Positions 52,729 to 61,441 of a stretch of DNA of 64,000 nt are shown here, piece after piece. Both the position numbers and the translations under genes were made by a program. The notes under the pieces are model-generated. The model saw nothing but the letters and a program-made list of their open reading frames with translations, did no database searches and was not told the origin of the DNA. How positions within the stretch are numbered: position 1 is the stretch's first letter; each line of letters begins with the position of its first letter. Origin of the DNA: Agromyces bracchium. Lineage in GTDB: Bacteria > Actinomycetota > Actinomycetes > Actinomycetales > Microbacteriaceae. The DNA is taken from assembly GCF_009709675.1 (NCBI RefSeq), contig NZ_WMLB01000010.1, positions 1-64,000 of the forward strand. Direction: 5' to 3'.

Positions 52729-52754
52729 ATCGCCCCCTCGACCTCGAGCGACCC

Positions 52755-53557
52755 CTACCGCACGCTCTCGAGGAAGTTCCGCGTCCGCTGCCGCTGCGGC
52801 GCATCGATGACGGCCGCGGCGGTGCCGGACTCGACGACGACGCCGCCGTCCATGAACACGACCTGGTCCGCGACGCCGCGGGCGAACCCGATCTCGTGCG
52901 TCACGACGATCATCGTCATGCCCTCGCGCGCGAGCTCGCGCATGACGTCGAGCACGTCGCCGACGAGCTCGGGATCGAGCGCCGACGTCGGCTCGTCGAA
53001 CAGCATGAGCTTCGGGCTCATTGCGAGCGCTCGCGCGATCGCGACGCGCTGCTGCTGCCCGCCCGAGAGCTGCGCCGGGTAGTGCCGGGCGAAGTCGGCG
53101 AGGCCGACCCGGTCGAGCAGCTCGAGCGCCCGCGCCTTCGCGGCCGCCGACGGAACGCCCGCGACGCCCGTCGGGGCCTCCGTGATGTTCTCGAGCGCCG
53201 TCATGTGCGGGAACAGGTTGAAGCGCTGGAACACCATGCCGATCCCGCGCCGCTGGCGCGCGATCTGCCGGGGGGTCATCTGTGCGTCGCATGCCCCGAC
53301 TGGCGGTACCCGATGAGCTCGCCGTCGACGATGATGCGTCCGCCGTCGATGGTCTCGAGGTGGTTGATGCAGCGCAGCAGCGTCGACTTGCCCGAGCCCG
53401 ACGGGCCGAGGAGCACGGTCACGGTGCCCTCCGGCACCTCGACCGAGATGTCGCGGAGCACCTGGTGAGCGCCGAAGCTCTTGCGCACCCGGCGGATCTC
53501 GACGAGCGGACGGGCCTCGGTTCGGGCGGCGGCAGCCGCAGGAGCGGTGATGGTCAT
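52755..53557 (-). pseudogene. Amino-acid ABC transporter ATP-binding protein split by a frameshift
   Basis: Two reading frames make one ATPase. The first part, starting at ATG 53557, holds Walker [10 protein letters not shown] and ends at a TGA at 53276-53278, after IGYRQSGHATHR. The second part (from about 53279) holds the Q-loop VFQRFNLFPH, LSGGQQQR, Walker [15 protein letters not shown] and VVTHEI. Adding one G to the GGGG run near 53301 joins them in frame with the normal 7-residue spacing between YRQ and MTP. Either the gene is broken, the base is an assembly error, or the halves are made separately through the ATGA overlap. It is the last gene of the operon. Confidence 0.85.
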
Positions 53558-54552
53558 ACGACTCCGACCTCCTTGGTCACGGGCGCCGGGTCCGGCGCGG
53601 GCCGGCGCGACGCGATGACGCGGCGCAGGCGCTGGAACGGCGTCGGCGGCAGCGTGCGGCTCGCACCGCGGCCGTACCGTCGCTCGAGGTAGTACTGCGG
53701 GATCGAGAGCACGCTCGTCATGAGCAGGTACCAGAGGCTCGCGACGATGAGGAGCTCGACCTGCTTGAGGTTCTGCGACGAGATGACGCTCGCCTGCGTG
53801 TAGAGCTCGAGGACCGCGATGACCGAGAGCAGCGACGTGTTCTTCAGCATCGAGATCGTCTCGTTGCCCATCGGCGGGATGATCACGCGCATCGCCTGCG
53901 GCAGCAGCACGCGCCGGAACGTGTACAGCGGCGACATCCCGAGCGAGTACGCGGCCTCGCGCTGGCCCTCGTCGACCGACACCATGCCGGCCCGGACGAT
54001 CTCGGAGGAGTACGCGGCCTGGTTGAGCGTCAGGGCGAGGAGGCCGGCGGTGAACGCGCTGATCAGGAGGTTGGTGTCGACGGACCAGAACACGACGTCG
54101 GTGAACGGGATCCCGATGGCGATCTGCTCGTAGAGCAACCCGAGGTAGCCCCACAGCACGATCTGCACGAGGAGCGGCGTGCCGCGGAACGCCCAGACGT
54201 AGCACCACGCGACCGAGGAGAGCACCGGGTTCGACGAGAGCCGCATGGCCGCGATCACGATCGACAGGAACGTGGAGACGACCATCGCGATGAGCGTGAT
54301 GAGGAGCGTGAGGCCGACGCCCTGGAGGATCCGCGGGTCGACGAGGAACGTCGCGATCGCGTCGAAGTCCAGGTTCGGGTTGGTGGCGACGGATGCCGCG
54401 AACGCCGCGACGAACAGCAGGACCGCTGCCGCACCGACCCACCGCCACGGGCGGCGGAGCGGGATGGCAACGATGTCGTCGTCGGTCGCGTCGGTCGCCC
54501 CCGCTGGGCCGCCCTTCCCGGACGCGGTCGGCGCCGGTCGGACGGCCGTCAC
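53554..54552 (-). CDS. Amino-acid ABC transporter permease
   Basis: 332 aa from the GTG at 54552, which overlaps the binding-protein stop (GTGA). It is longer than most PAAT permeases: an N-terminal about 35-residue tail, one extra TM helix (about 38-60), then the five-TM core with EAA loop REAAYSLGMSPLYTFRRVLLPQAMRVIIPPM, and a Pro/Arg-rich tail. Only one permease is encoded, so it should form a homodimer. The next gene overlaps by ATGA. Confidence 0.92.
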   Translation of the reverse strand: MTAVRPAPTASGKGGPAGATDATDDDIVAIPLRRPWRWVGAAAVLLFVAAFAASVATNPNLDFDAIATFLVDPRILQGVGLTLLITLIAMVVSTFLSIVIAAMRLSSNPVLSSVAWCYVWAFRGTPLLVQIVLWGYLGLLYEQIAIGIPFTDVVFWSVDTNLLISAFTAGLLALTLNQAAYSSEIVRAGMVSVDEGQREAAYSLGMSPLYTFRRVLLPQAMRVIIPPMGNETISMLKNTSLLSVIAVLELYTQASVISSQNLKQVELLIVASLWYLLMTSVLSIPQYYLERRYGRGASRTLPPTPFQRLRRVIASRRPAPDPAPVTKEVGVV

Positions 54553-55499
54553 GATCCCGCCCCCCGGTTCACTTCGGCCGACTCGACCGCGTAGGCGCCG
54601 ATGTTGTTGCGGTCGAGCACCTGCTGGTACGCGCCCTCGTCGATGAGCGCCTGGAACGCCTGCCGGATCGCCTCGGTGAGCTCGGCGTCGTCCTTCAGGA
54701 TGCCGATGCCGCTGTAGACGGGCGCGAAGCCGGCCGGGTTCTCGGGATCGCGGACCACGTCGAAGGCCTCGCCGTCGGACGTCGTCGCCGCGGCGTACTC
54801 GGCGACGACCGCGTCGGAGACGTAGGCGTCGGCCTTGCCCGCGCGGAGCGCGGTCTGCGCGTCGAGGTCGGACGGGAGTTCGGTCACGACGACGGGCGAG
54901 GAGCCGCACTCCATCGCCCGGAGCAGCTCGCCCTGGACGGTCGCCTTCTGCACGGCGACCGTCCGGCCGCAGAGGTCGGACTGCGTCGTGATGCCGGCGG
55001 CGTTGCCCGCCTCGACCACGATCGCGAACCCGCCGTGCGTGTAGTCGACGAAGTTCAGCGTCTCCTGGCGCTCGGGGGTGTCGTTCATCCCGCTCAGGAT
55101 CAGGTCGTTCTTGCCCGCCTGCAGCGATGGGATGACCGAGTCGAACGCCTGCTTGTTGATCGAGACGTCGATGTCGAGCTTCTGGCCGAGCAGTCGCGCG
55201 AGCTCGGGGTCGAAGCCGACCTCGCGGTTCGTGTCGTCGTACATCGCCATCGGGGGGAAGGGGATGTCGACGGCGATGTCGAGGTGCCCCTTCTCGACGA
55301 TCGCCGCGGGCAGCAGCGCCGCGATCTCGGGGTCGGCGGTCGTCGAGACCTCATCGCCGATCGGCACATCCGGCCCGCCGGCGTCGGCGGCGCCCGCCGC
55401 GGCCGTGCCGAAGCCTGAGCATCCGGTGAGGGCGAGCGAGGCGAGGACCGCGGTCGCGCCGAGCAGGCCCGTGGTGGTGAGGGTGGTGCGCAGTGCCAT
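54549..55499 (-). CDS. Amino-acid ABC transporter substrate-binding lipoprotein
   Basis: 316 aa; GGAG before the ATG at 55499. The lipobox ALTGC is at about 23-27. The family-3 fold shows KGHLDIAVDIPFPPMAMYDDTNREVGFDPELARLLGQ and the two-Cys pair (DLCGRT and RAMECGS) expected in many members. It probably binds an amino acid. Lying just downstream of the DAP-decarboxylase-like gene, it may collect that enzyme's substrate or product. Confidence 0.93.
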   Translation of the reverse strand: MALRTTLTTTGLLGATAVLASLALTGCSGFGTAAAGAADAGGPDVPIGDEVSTTADPEIAALLPAAIVEKGHLDIAVDIPFPPMAMYDDTNREVGFDPELARLLGQKLDIDVSINKQAFDSVIPSLQAGKNDLILSGMNDTPERQETLNFVDYTHGGFAIVVEAGNAAGITTQSDLCGRTVAVQKATVQGELLRAMECGSSPVVVTELPSDLDAQTALRAGKADAYVSDAVVAEYAAATTSDGEAFDVVRDPENPAGFAPVYSGIGILKDDAELTEAIRQAFQALIDEGAYQQVLDRNNIGAYAVESAEVNRGAGS

Positions 55500-55526
55500 G
55501 GTGGCTCCTTCGTTGGAGGGTGTGGC

Positions 55527-55560
55527 GTTCGGGGTGGGGTGGTTCGGGGTGGGGTGGTTC
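55527..55560 (-). repeat. 15-bp tandem repeat between the lysA-like and binding-protein genes
   Basis: GTTCGGGGTGGGGTG (plus strand) occurs twice in succession (55527-55541, 55542-55556) plus a partial unit. It lies in the 116-bp gap between the two genes. Confidence 0.75.
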
Positions 55561-55615
55561 GCGGAGCGGGCAGGGCCGCCGGGCTGGGCGACGGGGTGGG
55601 CCGATGGCTCCGTGC

Positions 55616-56926
55616 TCAGGCGAACGCGGGCGCCATCGCCGGCGCATGCGTCGCGAGCAGGTCGTCGTAGGTCTCGCGTCTCGCGACGAGGCGCGCTGCG
55701 CCATCCGCCACGAAGACGATCGCCGGCTTCAGCGCCCCGTTGTAGTTGTTCGACATCGTGTACGCGTAGGCGCCGGTCGCGGGCATGACGACGAGGTCGC
55801 CCACCCTGGCGGGCGGCATCGCAGCGCCGTCGACGAGCAGGTCGCCCGACTCGCACTGGCGACCCACGACCTGCGCGGTCTCGGTCCACGGCTCGAGCAG
55901 TCGGTCGGCGAGGATCGCCTCGTAGCGCTGCTGCGTGAGCGCGATGTCCATCTGGTCGGCGAGGCCGCCGTCGACCGCGACGAACGTGCGGCCGGTGCGC
56001 TTGACGGTCGTCGTGCGGTAGAGCGTGACCCCCGCCCGGCCGACGATCGAGCGCCCGGGCTCGATGAGCAGTCGCGCGTCGGCGGGGAGGTTCGCCCGCG
56101 CAGCGGCGACGACGGCGTCGAGGTAGTCCTCGACGGCCGGCGCCTGCTCGTCGTAGGTGTAGGCGATGCCGAGCCCGCCGCCGACGTCGTAGGTGCCGAA
56201 CGAGCCGACCGACGAGATCTTCGCGACGGCCTCGGCGAACTGGGCGGTGTCGAGGATCTGCGACCCGATGTGCAGGTGCACGCCCTCGAAGCGCATGAAC
56301 CGGTGCGCCTGCATGCGGGCGATCGCGCGCTCGGCCTGGTCGAGCGGGAGGCCGAACTTCGAGCTCGCGCCACCCGTCGCCTGCGACGCGTGCGTCTTCG
56401 CCTCGACGCCGGGGATGACCCGGAGCAGCAGCTTCTGCGGACGATCGAGCAGCCGCTCGAGGCGGTCGAGCTCGTCCTCGTTGTCGACGATGATCGTGTC
56501 GATGCCGGCCTCGAGCGCCATCCGCAGTTCGGCGTCGGTCTTGGCGTTGCCGTGCATGTGGATGCGCGCGGGGTCGACGCCCGCGGCGAGCGCGAGTCGC
56601 AACTCGCCACCGCCCGCGACGTCCACCGACAGGCCCTCCTCCTGCGCGATCCGGTACATGCCGACGGCGGGCAGCGACTTCGAGGCGAAGAGCACGTCGG
56701 AGTCCGCCCATCGGGCGTGCAACCCGTCGACGAAGCGGCGGATCTGGCGGCGCAGTCCCACCTCGTCGTAGACGTGGAGCGGGGTGCCGAAGCGCTCGGC
56801 CAGCTCGGTGACGGCGACGCCGCCGATCTCGAGCACGCCGTCGTCGGTCGCGGTCGCCTCCTCCGGCAGGATGCGCCAGAGTTCGCCGAGGCGGGTGCCC
56901 GCGGGGGCCGGCCGGTTCGCGATCAT
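55616..56926 (-). CDS. lysA: Diaminopimelate decarboxylase-like PLP enzyme
   Basis: 436 aa, alanine-racemase-fold type III PLP decarboxylase. PLP lysine K83 (FASKSLPAVG), HIGSQ, GGGLGIAY, EPGRSIVG and GRQCESGD with the across-dimer Cys are present. DapDC makes L-lysine from meso-diaminopimelate. It starts an operon with an amino-acid ABC importer and not with argS/hom/thr as in housekeeping lysA loci, so it may be a second, catabolic copy or act on a related amino acid. GGAGG before ATG; a -10 TAGGCT lies at 56973-56968. Confidence 0.9.
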   Translation of the reverse strand: MIANRPAPAGTRLGELWRILPEEATATDDGVLEIGGVAVTELAERFGTPLHVYDEVGLRRQIRRFVDGLHARWADSDVLFASKSLPAVGMYRIAQEEGLSVDVAGGGELRLALAAGVDPARIHMHGNAKTDAELRMALEAGIDTIIVDNEDELDRLERLLDRPQKLLLRVIPGVEAKTHASQATGGASSKFGLPLDQAERAIARMQAHRFMRFEGVHLHIGSQILDTAQFAEAVAKISSVGSFGTYDVGGGLGIAYTYDEQAPAVEDYLDAVVAAARANLPADARLLIEPGRSIVGRAGVTLYRTTTVKRTGRTFVAVDGGLADQMDIALTQQRYEAILADRLLEPWTETAQVVGRQCESGDLLVDGAAMPPARVGDLVVMPATGAYAYTMSNNYNGALKPAIVFVADGAARLVARRETYDDLLATHAPAMAPAFA

Positions 56927-57009
56927 CGTTCCTCCTTCGCGAGGCCCTGGTGCGCCGTCGCGGGGCCAGCCTAGGAAGATCGATGCGGCCTGTGGTTGGA
57001 GATTCCGTA

Positions 57010-57015
57010 TAGCTT
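57010..57015 (+). promoter_or_regulatory. -10 element of the PucR gene (leaderless)
   Basis: TAGCTT, 6 nt before the ATG at 57022, with no Shine-Dalgarno. Confidence 0.6.
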
Positions 57016-57021
57016 TGCCCT

Positions 57022-58614
57022 ATGGATGCAGCGATCCCTCCATCCCCATCCGTGCTCCCGCGCGTGACCGTCGCGGAGCTCGTCGACCAGCTCGGCCCGG
57101 CGACGATGACCGCGCTCGGCCCGATCCCCGGGCACGAGGCGGTGACGGGCACCGAGTTCCTCGACATCGCCGACGAGGTGACGGATGCCGCGGGCACACT
57201 GCTGCTCGCCCCGTCGACGGCCTCGCTCAGCACGGCCCGCATCGCCGCGCTCGCGTCGTCCGCGGCCGATCGCGGCGCCGTCGGCCTCGTGGTGAAGTGC
57301 AGCGCCGACCGTGTGCCGGCGCTCGCCGCGATCGCCGAGTCGAGCGGGCTCGCGGTCCTCCGCGTCGCCGAGCGGATCAGCTGGCGCCTGCTCGACGCGC
57401 AGCTCACGCACCTGCTCGGCGAGGCCGACGCCGGCTTCGCCGGGCCGCAGGACCGCGGCGCCGAACCGCTCTTCGCGATCGCCAACGAGCTCGCCGAGCA
57501 CTTCGGCGGCTCGGTCGCGGTGGAGGACCTGAGCCGTAACATCCTCGCCTACTCGTCGGTGCCGGGGCAGCTCATCGACGAGTTGCGCACGCACGGCATC
57601 CTGGCGCGGCAGGTTCCCGCCTCGCCGTACAACGACGACCAGTACCGCACGGTGCTGCGCGCCGACCGGCCGATCAAGTACCCGCGGCTCGGCGACGAGG
57701 AGCCGCGGGTGGCGTTCGCGATCCGCGCGGGCGCGCTGCCGCTCGGCACGATCTGGGCGATCGATGCATCCGGTGACGGGCCGATCACCGATGAGCAGGA
57801 GGAGCGGATGCGTCGCGCGAGCGCCCTCGCCGGGGCCCACCTGCTCGACGACCTGCGCACCCACGCGACGAACCAGCGCCCGCGCGAGGATCGCCTGCGC
57901 ACGCTGCTCACCGGCATCGACCTCACGGGCACCGAGTTCGCCGAGCTCGGCATCCCGGAGGAGCGCGGCGCCGCGCTCCTCGGATTCGACGTGCCCGCCG
58001 CCGGGCCCACCGCGGTGGCCCAGCTCCGCTCGACCGTCATCCGCCACCTCGTCCTGCACCGACCCGACACCGTCGCGGTCGCCCACCGCGGGCGCGTCTA
58101 TGCACTGTTCGCCGCCGGCAGCGTGGACGAGGCGGTCACGATCGCGGAGCCGATGCTCCCCCTCGTCGATCGCCTCGTCGGCGACGGCGTGCGGATCGCG
58201 GTCGTCGGCCCCGCGCACCGCTCGGGCGACGTCGCCGGGGCCCGCGACCTCGCCGACCGCCTGCTCGAGGTCGCCGCGGCCGACGACGCGACGCGCGCCC
58301 CGCGGATCGTGACGGTCGACTCCGTCCGGCCGCGCCTCGTCGTCACGCGCGTCGCCGAACTCCTCGCCGGCAACGACGAACTGCGCGACCCGGCGATCGA
58401 TGCGCTGTTCGAGCGCGAGGCGACCCGTCCCATCGCCGAGACCCTGCTCGTGTGGCTGGAGTCGTTCGGCAACGTCGCGCAGACCGCCGACCGTCTCGGC
58501 GTGCACCAGAACACCGTGCGGCACCGGCTCCGCCGCGCGAGCGAGGAGCACGGCATCCGCCTCGAGCGAGCCGACCAGCGGCTCGCCGCGTGGGTGCAGC
58601 TGCGGGTGCGCTGA
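57022..58614 (+). CDS. PucR/CdaR-family transcriptional regulator
   Basis: 530 aa. N-terminal purine-catabolism-regulator-like domain (about 12-130), a GAF/GGDEF-like middle, and a C-terminal HTH_30 (ETLLVWLESFGNVAQTADRLGVHQNTVRHRLRRA). Members sense nitrogen compounds or sugar acids and activate catabolic genes. It is divergent from the lysA-like/ABC operon (95-bp gap), which it probably controls. Confidence 0.92.
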   Translation: MDAAIPPSPSVLPRVTVAELVDQLGPATMTALGPIPGHEAVTGTEFLDIADEVTDAAGTLLLAPSTASLSTARIAALASSAADRGAVGLVVKCSADRVPALAAIAESSGLAVLRVAERISWRLLDAQLTHLLGEADAGFAGPQDRGAEPLFAIANELAEHFGGSVAVEDLSRNILAYSSVPGQLIDELRTHGILARQVPASPYNDDQYRTVLRADRPIKYPRLGDEEPRVAFAIRAGALPLGTIWAIDASGDGPITDEQEERMRRASALAGAHLLDDLRTHATNQRPREDRLRTLLTGIDLTGTEFAELGIPEERGAALLGFDVPAAGPTAVAQLRSTVIRHLVLHRPDTVAVAHRGRVYALFAAGSVDEAVTIAEPMLPLVDRLVGDGVRIAVVGPAHRSGDVAGARDLADRLLEVAAADDATRAPRIVTVDSVRPRLVVTRVAELLAGNDELRDPAIDALFEREATRPIAETLLVWLESFGNVAQTADRLGVHQNTVRHRLRRASEEHGIRLERADQRLAAWVQLRVR

Positions 58615-58671
58615 CGGGCCACGCGGGTCGGCCGGGGCCAGGCGGGCCGGCGAGCCGGCGGGCCAAGCAGG

Positions 58672-59688
58672 TCACGCGATCCGCAGCACCACGCTCCCCC
58701 GCTTCCGGCCCGTGTCGACGTAGCGGTGCGCCTCGACGATGTCGTCGAGGTCATACGTGCAGTCGATGACGGGGCGGAGGTCGCCGGCCTCGGCGAGCGC
58801 GGTGAGCCGCTCCATCCCCTCGGCGCCCATGCGGCCGCCGGCCTGGTTCACGAGGATGCCGCGACGACGCGGCCGCAGCGCGGCACCGATCATGCCGGGC
58901 AGGTCGGCGATCACGAGTAGCAGCGCGCCGCCCGGGCGGATCAGGTGCGCGACCCGGCCGAAGGGCGCGTTGCCGACGCACTCCACGATCACGTCGTAGC
59001 GGGGCTCGGCACCCGACGAGTCCGGCGCGGCCGCGGCGAAGTCCTCGCGGGTGTAGTCGATGACGTGCGCGGCGCCGAGCGAGCGGACCAGCTCGGCGTT
59101 GCGACCGCTCGTCACGGCGGTCACTCGCGCGCCGCGGCGCGCGGCGAGCTGCACGACGGCCGTGCCGACCGCGCCCGAGGCGCCGTTCACGAGCACCTCG
59201 GTGCCCGGCCCGACCTCGACGAGGTCGAGGTAGCGCAGCGCGGTGTGGCCGCCGAAGACGATGGCGGCGGCCTCCTCGAACGAGAGGTTCGCGGGCTTGC
59301 GCGCGACCTCGCCGTCTTCGGGCACCGTGACGAACTCGGCGTGGCCGCCGAAACGCGCGCCGCGCATCAGGATCACCTCGTCGCCCGGCGCGAAGCGCGT
59401 GACCGCGGAGCCGACGGCCTCCACGACGCCCGCGGCCTCCATGCCGAGCACCGCGTGCTTCGGGCGGCGGAACCCGATCGCGGGTCCGACGACCAGGCCG
59501 AGCCCGCGCGGGACCTCGCGCGTGCGCAGGCGATGGTCGGCGATGCTCACCGTCGAGGCGTGCACGCGCACGAGCAGTTCCCCGTCGGCGGGCTCGGGGC
59601 GCGGGCGGTCGACCACGGCGACGACGTCGGGGCCGCCGAACCGGTCGATGACCGCGGCGCGCATCGTGAGGGTCTCGGTGGTGGTCAT
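58672..59688 (-). CDS. MDR-family NAD(P)-dependent oxidoreductase (QOR-like)
   Basis: 338 aa. GroES-like domain (ELLVRVHASTVSIADHRLRTRE) and Rossmann motif VNGASGAVGTAVVQLAARRGARV. There are no zinc ligands, so it is of quinone oxidoreductase/enone reductase type. Two adjacent TetR operators (59698-59724) lie right upstream, so the gene is strongly controlled by the divergent TetR at 59790. The likely job is reduction of a reactive carbonyl or quinone that the TetR senses. Confidence 0.92.
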   Translation of the reverse strand: MTTTETLTMRAAVIDRFGGPDVVAVVDRPRPEPADGELLVRVHASTVSIADHRLRTREVPRGLGLVVGPAIGFRRPKHAVLGMEAAGVVEAVGSAVTRFAPGDEVILMRGARFGGHAEFVTVPEDGEVARKPANLSFEEAAAIVFGGHTALRYLDLVEVGPGTEVLVNGASGAVGTAVVQLAARRGARVTAVTSGRNAELVRSLGAAHVIDYTREDFAAAAPDSSGAEPRYDVIVECVGNAPFGRVAHLIRPGGALLLVIADLPGMIGAALRPRRRGILVNQAGGRMGAEGMERLTALAEAGDLRPVIDCTYDLDDIVEAHRYVDTGRKRGSVVLRIA

Positions 59689-59697
59689 GATCGCTCC

Positions 59698-59724
59698 CTT
59701 ACCGTGTAAGTCTTACGTGGTAAG
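59698..59724. promoter_or_regulatory. Two adjacent TetR operators in the MDR-gene promoter
   Basis: CTTACCGTGTAAG (59698-59710) and CTTACGTGGTAAG (59712-59724), each with perfect CTTAC/GTAAG arms and a 3-bp centre. Centres are 14 bp apart. Confidence 0.75.
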
Positions 59725-59768
59725 ATACGCCCGCGGCCTCGCCGTGTCCATACCTCCGAGGAAGAAGC

Positions 59769-59781
59769 CTCACGTTGTAAG
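59769..59781. promoter_or_regulatory. Third TetR operator in the tetR promoter
   Basis: CTCACGTTGTAAG has one mismatch from CTTAC-N3-GTAAG and overlaps the -10 of the regulator's own gene. Confidence 0.65.
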
Positions 59782-59783
59782 GT
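59778..59783 (+). promoter_or_regulatory. -10 element of the tetR-like gene (leaderless)
   Basis: TAAGGT, 6 nt before the ATG at 59790, inside the third operator. Confidence 0.6.
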
Positions 59784-59789
59784 GAACGA

Positions 59790-60494
59790 ATGGGACCCAG
59801 GGCCGCCGAAACGCGCACGCGCACGCCGCTCACCCGCGAGCGCGTGCTGCAGGCCGCCTCCGATCTCGCCGACCGCGACGGCCTCGAGGCCCTCACCATG
59901 CGCGCCCTCGCCGACTCGCTCGGCGTCGAAGCGATGTCGATCTACTACCACCTGCCCAACAAGGACGCGATCCTCGACGGTGTCGTCGAACTCACGTTCG
60001 CCGAGGTCGCGACCGAGGCGCAGGGCCAGGGCGCTGGCGGGTCGCCGGCGGATGCCGCGGGCTGGGCCGCCGCCGTGCGGGAACGCATCCTCGGGGCGCG
60101 CCGCGTGCTGCTGCGGCATCCGTGGGCCCCCGTCGTCATCGACCAGCGCAAGTCGTTCTCACCCGCCATGGTGCGGCACGTCGACGGCATCGTGGGCATC
60201 ATGCGCGAGGCCGGCATGTCGCACGACCTCATCCACCACTCGCTGCACGCCATCGGCAACCGGATCTACGGGTACGTGCAGGAGCTCTCCGACGACGGGC
60301 AGGCGCCGCCGCCCGGGCAGCTGGAGCAGATGCAGTCATTCGCGCCGAACCTCGCCGCGATGCTCGCCGAGGTTGCGCACGTCGACCCCGAGTCGACGCT
60401 CGGCTGGTGCGACGACCAGGTCGAGTTCGAATTCGGGCTCGACCTGCTGCTCGAGGGGATCGAGCGGCGGCGGGTCACCGAGGCCGCCGCGTAG
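59790..60494 (+). CDS. TetR-family regulator with TetR_C-type ligand domain
   Basis: 234 aa. HTH at about 25-60 (DGLEALTMRALADSLGVEAMSIYYHLPNKDAIL), and a C-terminal domain of the tetracycline-repressor type (HVDGIVGIMREAGMSHDLIHHSLHAIGNRIYGYVQE..). It binds the CTTAC-N3-GTAAG sites upstream of itself and of the divergent MDR gene. There is no Shine-Dalgarno; the transcript is probably leaderless. Confidence 0.93.
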   Translation: MGPRAAETRTRTPLTRERVLQAASDLADRDGLEALTMRALADSLGVEAMSIYYHLPNKDAILDGVVELTFAEVATEAQGQGAGGSPADAAGWAAAVRERILGARRVLLRHPWAPVVIDQRKSFSPAMVRHVDGIVGIMREAGMSHDLIHHSLHAIGNRIYGYVQELSDDGQAPPPGQLEQMQSFAPNLAAMLAEVAHVDPESTLGWCDDQVEFEFGLDLLLEGIERRRVTEAAA

Positions 60495-60519
60495 GCGGTG
60501 CTCGCCGCGTAGGCGGTGC

Positions 60520-61431
60520 TCACCGAGCCAGCCGCGCCTCCGCATCGAGCCGCGCGAGCTTGTCGGGGTTCGCGACCGAGTAGAGGTGCGTCACGAGGCC
60601 GTCGTCGATGGTCACGCTGATCACGCCGGCCAGCTCGCCGTCGACCTCGACCCGCAGCGCGGGGGCACCGTTGATCCAGATCACCGAGGCGACCGGGTGG
60701 AACCCCCACTTCGCGGTCGCACCCATGAGGTACGACACGAGCTTGCGCGCACCGCGGATCGGGTGACGGGCAGCACCCTTGACCTTGCCGCCGCCGTCGC
60801 CGATCGAGACGACGTCGGGCGCCAGGACATCCATGAGCCCCTGCACGTCACCGGTGTTGAAGGCGACCATGAGCCGCTCGACGACCCGCTCCTGTTCGGT
60901 CGGCTCGACCTGCATGCGCGGGCGCCTCGCCGCGACGTGCTCCTTCGCCCGGTGCGCGATCTGCCGCACCGCGGCCGGCGTCTTGCCCACGGCCTCGGCG
61001 ATCTCGTCGTAGCCGAGGTCGAACACCTCGCGCAGCACGAACACCGCGCGCTCCGCTGGGCCGAGCGTCTCGAGCACCGTGAGCGTCGCGATCGAGAGCG
61101 ACTCGGCGAGTTCGACGTCCTCCGCGACATCCCGGCTCGTGAGCAGCGGCTCGGGCAGCCACTCCCCCACGTAGTCCTCGCGCCGCCGCGACAGCGTGCG
61201 GAGGTGGTTGAGCGACTGCCGGGTCACGATGCGCACGAGGTAGGCGCGCGGGTCGCGCACCTCGGCCCGGTCGACGTCGGACCACCTGAGCCACGACTCC
61301 TGCAGCACGTCCTCCGCGTCGGCCGCCGAGCCGAGCAGCTCGTAGGCCACCGTGAAGAGCAGGTTGCGGTGCTCGACGAACGGGTCCATGTCGGCGCGGG
61401 CGTCGGTGCCGGCTCCGGGGTGCGGGCTCAT
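60520..61431 (-). CDS. ECF41-family RNA polymerase sigma factor
   Basis: 303 aa from the ATG at 61431; an internal ATG at 61389 (MDPFVEHRN) is possible. Region 2 and region 4 are complete, and all three ECF41 hallmarks are exact: WLPEP, DGGGK and NPDKL in the SnoaL-like C-terminal domain, which regulates activity in place of an anti-sigma factor. It lies 10 nt downstream of the carboxymuconolactone-decarboxylase-type gene, the classic ECF41 arrangement, and is transcribed with it from a consensus-like ECF41 promoter. Confidence 0.95.
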   Translation of the reverse strand: MSPHPGAGTDARADMDPFVEHRNLLFTVAYELLGSAADAEDVLQESWLRWSDVDRAEVRDPRAYLVRIVTRQSLNHLRTLSRRREDYVGEWLPEPLLTSRDVAEDVELAESLSIATLTVLETLGPAERAVFVLREVFDLGYDEIAEAVGKTPAAVRQIAHRAKEHVAARRPRMQVEPTEQERVVERLMVAFNTGDVQGLMDVLAPDVVSIGDGGGKVKGAARHPIRGARKLVSYLMGATAKWGFHPVASVIWINGAPALRVEVDGELAGVISVTIDDGLVTHLYSVANPDKLARLDAEARLAR

Positions 61432-61441
61432 GCGCGCCACC

